Source of the DNA: Treponema sp.
GTDB lineage: Bacteria; Spirochaetota; Spirochaetia; Treponematales; Breznakiellaceae
DNA: 64,000 bases
Direction: 5' to 3'
Assembly: GCA_009787835.1 (NCBI GenBank)
Contig: WQSN01000006.1
Span: 23,538 to 87,537, forward strand
Positions 1-7,655 of this stretch are shown here, in pieces. The notes under the pieces are model-generated. The model was given only the letters and a program-made list of their open reading frames with translations. It searched no databases and was not told where the DNA came from. Both the position numbers and the translations under genes were made by a program. The first letter of the stretch is position 1. Every line of letters begins with the position of its first letter.

Positions 1-2
1 CG

Positions 3-137
3 CATCACGCCGGTCTTGCATTAAATCTCAGATTCTTTGAATTGAACCTGAGAGCGTCGCTTCGCTCCTCGGATTTTAAATCTTCTTTTGACGCGCAGGG
101 CTTTGGTTTTAATGCAGGAGTGCGATTCGGATTCTAA
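3..137 (+). CDS. C-terminal end of an outer-membrane beta-barrel protein (partial, cut by window start)
   Basis: The third frame is open from the window edge to a TAA at 135-137 and gives 44 residues ending in GVRFGF. The alternation of hydrophobic and polar residues and the terminal Phe match the last strand of an outer-membrane beta-barrel, the signal read by the BAM machinery. The reading frame is followed 27 bases later by a strong terminator, as expected for the end of a gene. The ORF track misses it because no start codon lies in the window and instead shows an antisense shadow. The family cannot be named from this fragment. Confidence 0.6.
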   Translation, partial: HHAGLALNLRFFELNLRASLRSSDFKSSFDAQGFGFNAGVRFGF

Positions 138-164
138 AAATATCCACTGGCAGACAGAATAGAG

Positions 165-197
165 CAGCAGCGGCGGAAAGCCGCTGCTGTTTTTTTT
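165..197 (+). terminator. Rho-independent terminator of the barrel gene
   Basis: A perfect 10-bp stem (CAGCAGCGGC / GCCGCTGCTG) with a GGAAA loop is followed by eight T residues. It sits just after the partial barrel gene and before the rhomboid promoter. Confidence 0.93.
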
Positions 198-247
198 ATG
201 TCTTGTTTTTTGCTCTCTCATGTTAAAGATAATTTCATTTCAACAGG

Positions 248-276
248 TTGACCTCTATGTGTTCAATCTTTATTCT
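248..276 (+). promoter_or_regulatory. Promoter of the rhomboid gene, predicted leaderless
   Basis: TTGACC at 248-253, a 17-base spacer and TATTCT at 271-276 form a good housekeeping promoter. Only six bases separate the -10 box from the ATG at 283, so transcription should begin at or next to the A of the start codon. No Shine-Dalgarno is visible. Confidence 0.7.
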
Positions 277-282
277 ATTAAC

Positions 283-921
283 ATGAACATAATTAGGCAG
301 CCGTTTAAATACCGGAATTACGGTACTGTATACTGGTTAATAGGAATAAACATTCTCGTTTACGCGGTGATGCAGATTTTTGGAGCCAATTTCCGCAATA
401 CGCTGATTATACGAATGGCCATGATACCTCTGGCCGTGACCAATGGATGGGTGTGGACATTTATTACATATATGTTTTTACACGGAAGCATAAGCCATAT
501 TCTGTTTAACATGCTGGGTCTTTTTATTTTTGGCATCCATGTTGAAAAGCAGATGGGCAGCCGTGAATTTCTTCTTTATTATTTAATGACAGGCATTCTG
601 GCCGGAATCTTTTCATTCGGCGTTTATTACGTTACGCGCAATTATTGGGTGGCGCTTATGGGCGCGTCCGGCGCGCTCTTTGCCGTGCAGCTTGCGTATG
701 CTGTGTTTTTCCCCAATTCCATTATTTATATTTGGGGTATACTTCCCCTGCGCGCACCTGTAATGGTGCTGGGTTTTACCGCGCTTGAACTTGTCTTTTC
801 ATTTACAGGACGCAGCAGCGGGGTAGCGCATCTGACCCATCTTGCCGGTTTTGGTTTTGGATGGCTTTATTTTCTGCTGCGCTTCGGCGTAAATCCGTGG
901 CGGCGGCTTACTGGGCGTTAA
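283..921 (+). CDS. Rhomboid family intramembrane serine protease
   Basis: This is a membrane protease that cleaves transmembrane segments of other proteins. The 212-residue protein is almost entirely hydrophobic, with about six membrane segments. It carries the rhomboid HxxxN-type motif (H72 to N76, HILFN), the serine motif GASG with the nucleophile at S129, and the partner histidine in HLTHLAG (H186). The ORF track starts at 220, but that upstream part overlaps a strong promoter; the ATG at 283 fits the -10 box and the family start. The stop codon is directly followed by the ddl start, so the two are co-transcribed. The physiological substrate is not evident. Confidence 0.9.
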   Translation: MNIIRQPFKYRNYGTVYWLIGINILVYAVMQIFGANFRNTLIIRMAMIPLAVTNGWVWTFITYMFLHGSISHILFNMLGLFIFGIHVEKQMGSREFLLYYLMTGILAGIFSFGVYYVTRNYWVALMGASGALFAVQLAYAVFFPNSIIYIWGILPLRAPVMVLGFTALELVFSFTGRSSGVAHLTHLAGFGFGWLYFLLRFGVNPWRRLTGR

Positions 922-2013
922 ATGAAAGATAAAAAAGTTGTCGGTATCCTTTTCGGTGGTAAATCCGCGGAGCATGAAATTTCTCTATTGTCCGCGAAAA
1001 ATGTCTATGAAGCAATCGACAGGACCCTTTTTGAACCTGTTCTTTTCGGCATTGACAAACGCGGGCGCTGGCATCTTTTTGATGCCGAACAATTTTTGTT
1101 AAACGCTGATAATCCTTCCCTTGTCAGTTTAAATTCAGGCGGTAAACCTGTTATTTATAAAACAGAAAATATCGGAATGCTTTCCACAGACAGCGCGGGT
1201 AATGTTCCGCTTGATGTTGTTTTTCCAATTCTGCACGGGCCTTTCGGCGAGGACGGCACAATTCAGGGCTTGCTGAAATTGGCGGATATTCCCTTTGTCG
1301 GGCCCGGCGTTCTTGGCTCCGCAATCGGCATGGATAAGGACGCGATGAAAAGGCTGTTACGCGACAGCGGCATTCCGGCTGGTAAATTTATTTCGCTGAA
1401 AAGCCACGAAAAGACGCCTTCTTTTGAAGATATTGCAGCCGCTCTCGGAAAACCTTTTTTTATCAAGCCCGCGAACATGGGATCATCTGTCGGGATTAAC
1501 AAAGTCTATAACAGGGAAGAATACTCAGATGCGTTATGTGACGCTTTTCAGTATGATACAAAAATCATCATTGAAGAATACATTCAGGGACGCGAGATTG
1601 AATGCGCCGTGCTTGGTAATGAAGAGCCGGCCGCTTCCGTACCTGGTGAAATTATTCCCTCCCATGAATTTTATTCTTATGACGCAAAGTATCTGGATGA
1701 AAAAGGCGCGTCACTTGTAATACCCGCGAAACTTGACGATAAAACAATCAGGCGTATTCAGGACATGGCTGTAAAGGTTTTTCAGACGCTCTGCTGCGAA
1801 GGTCTTTCACGCGTGGACTTTTTTCTGAAAGACTCAGGCGATCTGATTGTCAACGAGATTAACACCATGCCCGGCTTTACCAGGATAAGCATGTTTCCCA
1901 AAATGTGGGAAGCAAGCGGCGTTTCCTACACGGAACTTATTACGCGCCTGATTACTCTCGCTCTCAGCCGGTTTGAAAAAGAAAGACATTTAAAGACAAG
2001 CGTTGCAGGATAA
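922..2013 (+). CDS. ddl: D-alanine--D-alanine ligase
   Basis: This cytoplasmic ATP-grasp enzyme joins two D-alanines for the peptidoglycan stem peptide. The 363-residue length is normal. The N-terminus VGILFGGKSAEHEISLLSA is the Ddl signature, HGPFGEDG follows near residue 100, FIKPANMGSSVG is the ATP-grasp lysine/glycine loop, and VNEINTMPGFT near the C-terminus holds the metal-binding Glu and Asn. It begins immediately after the rhomboid stop with no intergenic base, and its 3' end lies 4 bases before the ogt start, so a three-gene operon is likely. Nothing indicates a D-Ala-D-Lac variant. Confidence 0.96.
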   Translation: MKDKKVVGILFGGKSAEHEISLLSAKNVYEAIDRTLFEPVLFGIDKRGRWHLFDAEQFLLNADNPSLVSLNSGGKPVIYKTENIGMLSTDSAGNVPLDVVFPILHGPFGEDGTIQGLLKLADIPFVGPGVLGSAIGMDKDAMKRLLRDSGIPAGKFISLKSHEKTPSFEDIAAALGKPFFIKPANMGSSVGINKVYNREEYSDALCDAFQYDTKIIIEEYIQGREIECAVLGNEEPAASVPGEIIPSHEFYSYDAKYLDEKGASLVIPAKLDDKTIRRIQDMAVKVFQTLCCEGLSRVDFFLKDSGDLIVNEINTMPGFTRISMFPKMWEASGVSYTELITRLITLALSRFEKERHLKTSVAG

Positions 2014-2017
2014 AAAA

Positions 2018-2494
2018 ATGAAATGCTTTTATTATTACCGTTTTCCGTTATGTAAAATCGGCATAGCTGAAGAAGACGGCGCCATTTGCAGTGTTTTTTT
2101 TGACGGCGGGAGAATATCGGATTTTTTCAGGAAGAACGGCATTGGTGAAAATGAAACTCCGCTGATTAAAAAAGCGGCGGATCAGTTAGGTGAATATTTT
2201 GACTGTAAACGAAAAACTTTTGATTTGCCTCTGGCTCCGGGGGGAACCGCGTTTCAGATGACGGTATGGAACGCGCTTCAGATGATTCCTTACGGACAGA
2301 CATGCAGTTACGGACAATTGGCCGCCGTGATTGGAAACCCAAAGGCATGCCGCGCTGTCGGCATGGCGAATAACCGCAACCCGATTTCGGTTATTATCCC
2401 CTGCCACCGCGTAATCGGCAGCGACAAAAGCCTGACAGGCTACGCAGGCGGACTTGATTTAAAAGAAAAATTATTAATGCTGGAAAGGAATTAG
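2018..2494 (+). CDS. ogt: Methylated-DNA--protein-cysteine S-methyltransferase
   Basis: This is a suicidal DNA repair protein that removes O6-alkyl groups from guanine onto its own cysteine. The catalytic motif IPCHRVIG is present with Cys129 (numbered from ATG 2018), followed by GYAGGLDLKEKLL, as in the family. The length of 158 residues is normal for the Ogt/AGT C-terminal-type enzyme. The track starts at a TTG at 2003 inside the end of ddl; the ATG at 2018 is preferred because AGGA lies 7 bases upstream. It is the last gene of the rhomboid-ddl-ogt run and converges on the minus-strand gene ending at 2516. Confidence 0.93.
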   Translation: MKCFYYYRFPLCKIGIAEEDGAICSVFFDGGRISDFFRKNGIGENETPLIKKAADQLGEYFDCKRKTFDLPLAPGGTAFQMTVWNALQMIPYGQTCSYGQLAAVIGNPKACRAVGMANNRNPISVIIPCHRVIGSDKSLTGYAGGLDLKEKLLMLERN

Positions 2495-2515
2495 TAAAAA
2501 AAAGCGGCGTGTATT

Positions 2516-4285
2516 TTATTCGTGCTGAGCGGCTAACGCTAATATAGCAACAAAAAGAATCAGCGTAATTGCAGCCAGAAAGATTATCAGAGCGGCGGTA
2601 AAACCAAAACTTAATATCAGTAAAATTCCCAGATTATTCAGAAACGCGCGGTATATGAAAACAAGTCCGTAAAAGACTACCGGTAAAATCAGAAGCAGCA
2701 GTGGAAACAGAAAACGCGGATTTGTTTTTGTGCGGAAACGCCAGCCTATTATTATTACAATGGCCGCCATGGGAAGGAAAAATAATACCGAGCCAAGGCG
2801 GTTCAATATTTCCGCTTCAAATATCTGGCTGATATATCCTGTCGCGCCGAGTATTTTGGAGGCTGTGTACAGTTCATCAATCTGAAGATTGGGCAGCCCC
2901 CGGCGCACATTTGAAAGGAGTAAAAAATCCTCGATGCTTATATCAAGAATTACTCCAGTTGGCGTTTTATCTCCTATCAGCCATTCATCCTGCCAACTGT
3001 TATTTTTGTCATACCGGCTGAGAGCGTGAGTTAAAATAATTATTTGCTGTTTTCCGTTTATTATATAGGGCAGGAGTTTCGCGTAATCGGCTCTCATGCT
3101 GACAACCGGACGCGAGAGCAGATCAAATTCCATGTACTCAAGTCCCATTCCGTAGGCAATATCAGGCGAAGTTGAAAGATTTTTAAAGCGGATAACAGCC
3201 CTTCCGCCGTGGCCTGGCAGGGAAAACAGCGCGCCTGTAAGTATCTCTCCAAGCGTTAATTCCATTTCGTCAATAAAAAACGCGTATTCTTTTGTTCTCT
3301 GCTCGCTTGCGGCAAGGAAGCGCGATACATCGGGATCATCGGGAGTCTGAGCCAGCAGCTCCTGAAAAATATAATAGGCGCTTATAAAATCGCCTGAGTT
3401 CATCGCCTGATAACCTGAAAGTTTCAGATTGAAAAGCGCGTAAAGACGCTCTTCCCTCATGTTGGGCGACTGAGAATCGATCATGTTCCACGCTTCGCTC
3501 GCGAGCCTTGCCGCGTTAGCCGCTTCAGGGCTGCCGTCCAGAGCGAGCCTTTCGCCTGTAGTGGCGAGCCAGTGCGCGTCAAAATAGCGTTTTTCGGCGA
3601 ATGCTTTTTCGCTCAGCGCGATTGCTGATGTTGCGTTTAACGATTGACCGTCTCCGGACAGCGGGGTTATTTCAGCGCTTCGCCATTCCCTTGACAGCGC
3701 TTCACGCGCTTCAGATTTTTCATAAATCTCATCGTACTGTTCCCTGTCAAGACCAATCTCAATATCCAGTTTTAAATTGTTTAACTCGGGACTGTTGGGC
3801 CAGACCTGTTCGCAAATTCCTATAAACTGTGAAGCCTCCTGCCACTCGCCCGCCTTGCTTCTGATCTGTGCCTGCTCTTTTGCAAGATGATACAGTTCTC
3901 CCTTAAAGTGAATATTTTCTTCAGAATTTTTTACCAAGGGAAGAGCAAGAAAAAAAAACGCACCGTAAATTACCGCGCAGATTATCGCGGTTATCAGCGA
4001 TGAAAGCAGGCGGTTAAACAGCGCCTGGGAAAAACTGGGCTGTTTGTCTTCGGTGGAATGCGAAACCAGCCCGAAAGGAATGACAAGGGCGGAAAACGCC
4101 AGTGCCGGAAACAGGTTAAAAAATTCCAGCGCGCCCTGTATCAGCCGCCATTGGCCTGAAAAAATCAATAGCGGCGGCTGCGAGCCGGGAAAAATAAAAC
4201 GAAAAGTTATAATAAGTAAACCTGATATAAATATATAAATCAGGCAAATCATTTGCGGGGTGCGCAGTTTATTAAAGTTCATCAT
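2516..4285 (-). CDS. Unknown membrane protein with tetratricopeptide-like middle region
   Basis: I do not recognise this 589-residue protein. It has three or more membrane segments near the N-terminus (residues about 12-110), a long soluble helical middle part (about 120-330) with regular helix pairs like tetratricopeptide repeats (for example FISAYYIFQELLAQTPDDPDVSRFL), a mixed domain, and a C-terminal cluster of about three membrane segments from residue 490. It overlaps the upstream gene by 14 bases, so the two are translated together and probably form one complex. The pair is divergent from the MoxR operon, which suggests but does not prove a shared envelope role. Confidence 0.75.
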   Translation of the reverse strand: MMNFNKLRTPQMICLIYIFISGLLIITFRFIFPGSQPPLLIFSGQWRLIQGALEFFNLFPALAFSALVIPFGLVSHSTEDKQPSFSQALFNRLLSSLITAIICAVIYGAFFFLALPLVKNSEENIHFKGELYHLAKEQAQIRSKAGEWQEASQFIGICEQVWPNSPELNNLKLDIEIGLDREQYDEIYEKSEAREALSREWRSAEITPLSGDGQSLNATSAIALSEKAFAEKRYFDAHWLATTGERLALDGSPEAANAARLASEAWNMIDSQSPNMREERLYALFNLKLSGYQAMNSGDFISAYYIFQELLAQTPDDPDVSRFLAASEQRTKEYAFFIDEMELTLGEILTGALFSLPGHGGRAVIRFKNLSTSPDIAYGMGLEYMEFDLLSRPVVSMRADYAKLLPYIINGKQQIIILTHALSRYDKNNSWQDEWLIGDKTPTGVILDISIEDFLLLSNVRRGLPNLQIDELYTASKILGATGYISQIFEAEILNRLGSVLFFLPMAAIVIIIGWRFRTKTNPRFLFPLLLLILPVVFYGLVFIYRAFLNNLGILLILSFGFTAALIIFLAAITLILFVAILALAAQHE

Positions 4286-5192
4286 GATTACCGCGCTTTT
4301 TTGCCATATAAACCAGAATGGTGTATAAATGCACCATCAATCCAAGGACGGCGAATATTATGGGAACCACCAGAGAAGATGGAATCATGTTTTTTAAAAA
4401 CGTACTGAACAGTTCCTGCATTTCAGGAGAATTAAAAAAACCTGCTGCGGCAAGAATTCCGCGGAATGCGAGGATGCCAAGAAAAAGATTCGCAAGCGGC
4501 CACACACTGAATTCTAAAATAAAACCAAGCGAACACAATAAAAAAACAAGAGAGCCGGCGTAGATTAAATATGGCGTTATTCCTTCGTTGAATCTCTGTT
4601 CAAGCTGTTGCGCGTTAAGCCTGACATCAATTGCGAGATTTTTTATATACCACGGCGAGTTATCTGTAAATGGAATGGGAGGAAAATTTATCTGTGCGTT
4701 GGCGGTTGATTCCTGAAAAAATAATGGCCGGTCTGGCATTGCAGTTACCCGCGGTCCGAGCGGCTGCGCGGATCCATTCAGTAAAATTACCGCTGTTTCA
4801 TTTCTGTTTATTGAATTGGACAGGATCAATCCGCTTTCACCCAACTGCCTGCCTGTAATCTGCGCGGGCGGCACATGTCTCCAGTGATACAGGGCGAATG
4901 AAACGCCAAAGTTAAAACCGATTGACAGGATCATCATACATAATACTGTTACCGGAGCGAAGCACCGGTTCCTTGCGGCGTAACATAAAGTTATAACGAC
5001 AGACAAATACATCGCAAGCGATAATGCCCAGTGCGCGGCGTTTATCAGTATTGTCAGGAATGTCTCGGGTTTTTGCGGCAGAACCCGTATCCAATCGACT
5101 CTCAGAGTCAGGTACCGGAAACCAGTGGCCGCAAGGAAAACCAGAACAAAACTGAGACTAAAAAAAAGCGCCAGCCTGGCAAGATTCCTCAC
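4272..5192 (-). CDS. Unknown polytopic membrane protein
   Basis: The 306-residue protein has about three N-terminal membrane segments (residues 7-110), an extracytoplasmic soluble stretch of about 100 residues rich in Asn and Pro, and about three more C-terminal segments. No known family motif was recognised. The start is a GTG at 5192; it has no clear ribosome site but has a TAATCT box six bases upstream, matching the leaderless pattern seen elsewhere in this window. It is the first gene of a two-gene unit with the 589-residue protein. Confidence 0.72.
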   Translation of the reverse strand: MRNLARLALFFSLSFVLVFLAATGFRYLTLRVDWIRVLPQKPETFLTILINAAHWALSLAMYLSVVITLCYAARNRCFAPVTVLCMMILSIGFNFGVSFALYHWRHVPPAQITGRQLGESGLILSNSINRNETAVILLNGSAQPLGPRVTAMPDRPLFFQESTANAQINFPPIPFTDNSPWYIKNLAIDVRLNAQQLEQRFNEGITPYLIYAGSLVFLLCSLGFILEFSVWPLANLFLGILAFRGILAAAGFFNSPEMQELFSTFLKNMIPSSLVVPIIFAVLGLMVHLYTILVYMAKKRGNHDEL

Positions 5193-5198
5193 TCTTTC

Positions 5199-5227
5199 AG
5201 ATTAACATAAAAAAAACCTGCGCGCAA
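5199..5227 (-). promoter_or_regulatory. Predicted leaderless promoter for the 4272-5192 gene
   Basis: Read on the minus strand, TTGCGC at 5227-5222, a 17-base spacer and TAATCT at 5204-5199 are followed by six bases and the GTG start. The divergent MoxR gene has its own TATTAT box 51 bases away, so the two units share a compact regulatory region. Confidence 0.55.
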
Positions 5228-5277
5228 TAGCATGAATGTTATTAGTGAGCCCTCTATCCACTGCCTGTTAATTAAGT

Positions 5278-5283
5278 TATTAT
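5278..5283 (+). promoter_or_regulatory. -10 box of the MoxR operon, predicted leaderless
   Basis: TATTAT lies exactly six bases before the ATG at 5290 and no Shine-Dalgarno is present. The expected -35 position reads TATCCA, a weak match, so this promoter may need help or be weak. Confidence 0.45.
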
Positions 5284-5289
5284 AAATTC

Positions 5290-6315
5290 ATGGATTCCCA
5301 AATTAAGCAGTCAATTGAATCGCTGATAAATAATATCAGGCGGCTGATATCAGTTGATGAAAAAAAACTGGAATATATTATCGCATCTCAGATAGCGGGC
5401 GGTCATGTGATCCTGGCGGATTCTCACGGGGTTGGAAAAACCTCTCTTGCGCGCGCGCTGGCTCAGTCCATACGCTGGCGTCCTGAGGATCTGGCGGCGA
5501 TTGCCGGCGCTGGTTCAGGAGACGGCGGCATCGCTTCAGGCGAAGCTAAAATGGAAGGTTTTAGCCGCATTCAGTGCACTGTTGATCTTCTGCCGCAGGA
5601 TATTCTGGGCTATAACCGTTTTATCGGCCATTCCGGCGAATTGATTTTTAACAAGGGACCCATCTTCGCGCATTTTGTGTTATGCGACGAGATTAACCTG
5701 CTAACTCCCAAAACCCAGGGAAGTTTTTTCCAGGTGATGGAAGAGCAGAGCGTAACCATCGAAGGCAAGCTTTACCGTTTAAAAGATCCTTTTTTTATTA
5801 TTGCCACTATGAATTTAAAGGGCGTTCACCTGTTTCCGCTTCCCGTGCCGCAGCTTGATCGTTTTATGATTCGCATCTCCCTTGGTTATCCGTCCGAAAA
5901 AGATGAAACAGAAATTATTAACCGGCACGGCAGGATAGACGCGTGGGACAGTTTTCAGAGCGTTATTGACAGCGCCGATTTGATCCGCTGGAGAAAAATG
6001 GTTGACGATGTGCAGATGCATGATGATGTAACCGCGTATATTGTAAACTGTGTCAGGCAAACAAGAACGCATCCGGATATTGAAACTCCCGCGAGTCCGA
6101 GAGCCGGCGTGCGCATTTCGCGTCTGGCAAAGTCATTGGCTCTCTGCCGCGGCATGGATTATGCAGGCGTTGACATAATAAAAGAAATTTTTATACACGC
6201 CATGGCTCACCGCATTGTCACCCGCGATCCTTCCATACCGCCGGAAGCGCCGCTTAAAAGTATTTTAAATTCGGTTCCTGTTGAACCGAAACGCGCTGAT
6301 CAATTGAACAAATGA
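5290..6315 (+). CDS. MoxR-type AAA+ ATPase
   Basis: MoxR ATPases act as chaperones, usually for partners encoded next to DUF58 and vWA genes. The 341-residue protein has a P-loop SHGVGKTS at about 45-52, a Walker B LCDEIN at about 131-136, followed by TQGSFFQVMEEQ, and a sensor 1 region FFIIATMN. The first P-loop position is Ser instead of the usual Gly. It is the first gene of a tightly coupled operon: its stop overlaps the start of the DUF58 gene by 4 bases. This order (MoxR, DUF58, transglutaminase) is a widespread arrangement of unclear envelope function. Confidence 0.92.
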   Translation: MDSQIKQSIESLINNIRRLISVDEKKLEYIIASQIAGGHVILADSHGVGKTSLARALAQSIRWRPEDLAAIAGAGSGDGGIASGEAKMEGFSRIQCTVDLLPQDILGYNRFIGHSGELIFNKGPIFAHFVLCDEINLLTPKTQGSFFQVMEEQSVTIEGKLYRLKDPFFIIATMNLKGVHLFPLPVPQLDRFMIRISLGYPSEKDETEIINRHGRIDAWDSFQSVIDSADLIRWRKMVDDVQMHDDVTAYIVNCVRQTRTHPDIETPASPRAGVRISRLAKSLALCRGMDYAGVDIIKEIFIHAMAHRIVTRDPSIPPEAPLKSILNSVPVEPKRADQLNK

Positions 6316-7655
6316 TCGGACAGGGAAAAGCTTCGGATAAAACCATATCCCGGACATGGCGGATTAAGCCTGTATTCACGCCGGCAGGCGCTGCTGTTCT
6401 GGTTACTGCTCTGGTTATTTTAATCCGCTCCCTTTCCGCGCGCAACTCATACGAAATTGTAATCTCATGCGCCGTCCTGCTTTTGCTTTTTTTTACGGGT
6501 ATCTTCGGCGCGTGGAAGTCTCGGAAATTTGAATCCTTTGAAACCGGCTGGAAACCGCCGTTTCCCATGACAGCTAACGCGCGCGAAGATTCCATTGTAT
6601 CAGGCCTTGACGCGCCTGTTCCGCTTTTTTTCCGTCTGCATTTTATTATCCGCGGGCGTTTTTTCCCATCGGGCACAGGCAGCGGCTGCCCTGTGCTGGC
6701 CGAAACTTCGGTTCCGCGCGGACAGACTCACGCGCGCCTTCTCCTTGATTTTCCGATGTCTGGCGTATTTCACGGAGAAGGCTTTTGTATGTTACGCGAC
6801 ATTTTCGGTTTCTATTCCTTTTCCTGCGGAATAACCCGGCGCAGAACTGTGAAGATAAGAAGCGCTCCGTGCTTCAGGAAAAGTTACAGTATAAACGCGC
6901 AGTCGGGCGCGGAAGACAAACGCAATAAACAAACAACCAGCGAAGAGCGTTATTACATGAGGGAATATACTCCAGGCGACCGTTTCCGGGATATAAACTG
7001 GAAAAGCTCAGAAAAGATTGATGCATTAATTACGCGCATATCGCCTGACAATCAGGAAAAGGTAAGCCGGATAGAGGTTTATTTCCGCAATTACGGACCT
7101 GCCAGTATTAATACCGGAAAACAAAGGAAAAAGAACAGGGAGCGCAGTGAGTCTATTCAGGCTCTTTGGCTTCTGGATCGGGCGAAGGCGCGGCTTTCGC
7201 ATTTTTTAAGAAGCGTTATGGAGCAGAATTCATCCTTTGTTTTCAGCGTTCGTACTGCGCAAGGCGTCCGGGAAATTGAGGATCAGGATGACCTTGACGA
7301 GTTTCTGGAAGAGCTTTCCGGTATCGCTTTTTCTCCGCCGAAAAATGAAGGAGCGGCGCCTGCAGTTTCACAAGGTGATCTTTACGTTTTTTCAACTGCA
7401 TGTGATTTTGGATTGTACAGTTTTCTGGTTGCGTGTAACCCGCGTCCAGTTTCCCTTTACATGATTCAGCCCGCAGAGAAGAGAATAAAGGGCAGCAATA
7501 TAAGCGTAAACACTGATATGGAAACTTTATATATCAGGGATTTTATTCAGAAAGGCTGCGTTCCATTTCCGGCGTACTTTAAAAGGAAAACAGTTAAACC
7601 GTCGGGAGCTCACGCCAACAGGACAGAGATAATGTACGCGGAGACGAGAATATGA
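6312..7655 (+). CDS. DUF58 domain protein
   Basis: The 447-residue protein has two hydrophobic segments near residues 15-60 and then a soluble part containing the DUF58 hallmark YTPGDRFRDINWK at about residues 217-229. The C-terminal part is poorly conserved and contains Lys-rich linkers. Family members are found next to MoxR ATPases and transglutaminase-like proteins; their biochemical activity is unknown. ATGA overlaps with both neighbours show translational coupling in the operon. Confidence 0.88.
   Translation: MIGQGKASDKTISRTWRIKPVFTPAGAAVLVTALVILIRSLSARNSYEIVISCAVLLLLFFTGIFGAWKSRKFESFETGWKPPFPMTANAREDSIVSGLDAPVPLFFRLHFIIRGRFFPSGTGSGCPVLAETSVPRGQTHARLLLDFPMSGVFHGEGFCMLRDIFGFYSFSCGITRRRTVKIRSAPCFRKSYSINAQSGAEDKRNKQTTSEERYYMREYTPGDRFRDINWKSSEKIDALITRISPDNQEKVSRIEVYFRNYGPASINTGKQRKKNRERSESIQALWLLDRAKARLSHFLRSVMEQNSSFVFSVRTAQGVREIEDQDDLDEFLEELSGIAFSPPKNEGAAPAVSQGDLYVFSTACDFGLYSFLVACNPRPVSLYMIQPAEKRIKGSNISVNTDMETLYIRDFIQKGCVPFPAYFKRKTVKPSGAHANRTEIMYAETRI

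Noticed and set aside
21-221. 66-residue minus-strand ORF at the left edge
   Set aside because: It is antisense to the barrel C-terminus and crosses a strong terminator; its sequence has no family features.
6254-6676. 140-residue minus-strand ORF over the MoxR/DUF58 junction
   Set aside because: Antisense to two overlapping genes of a coherent operon; no ribosome site or family features.
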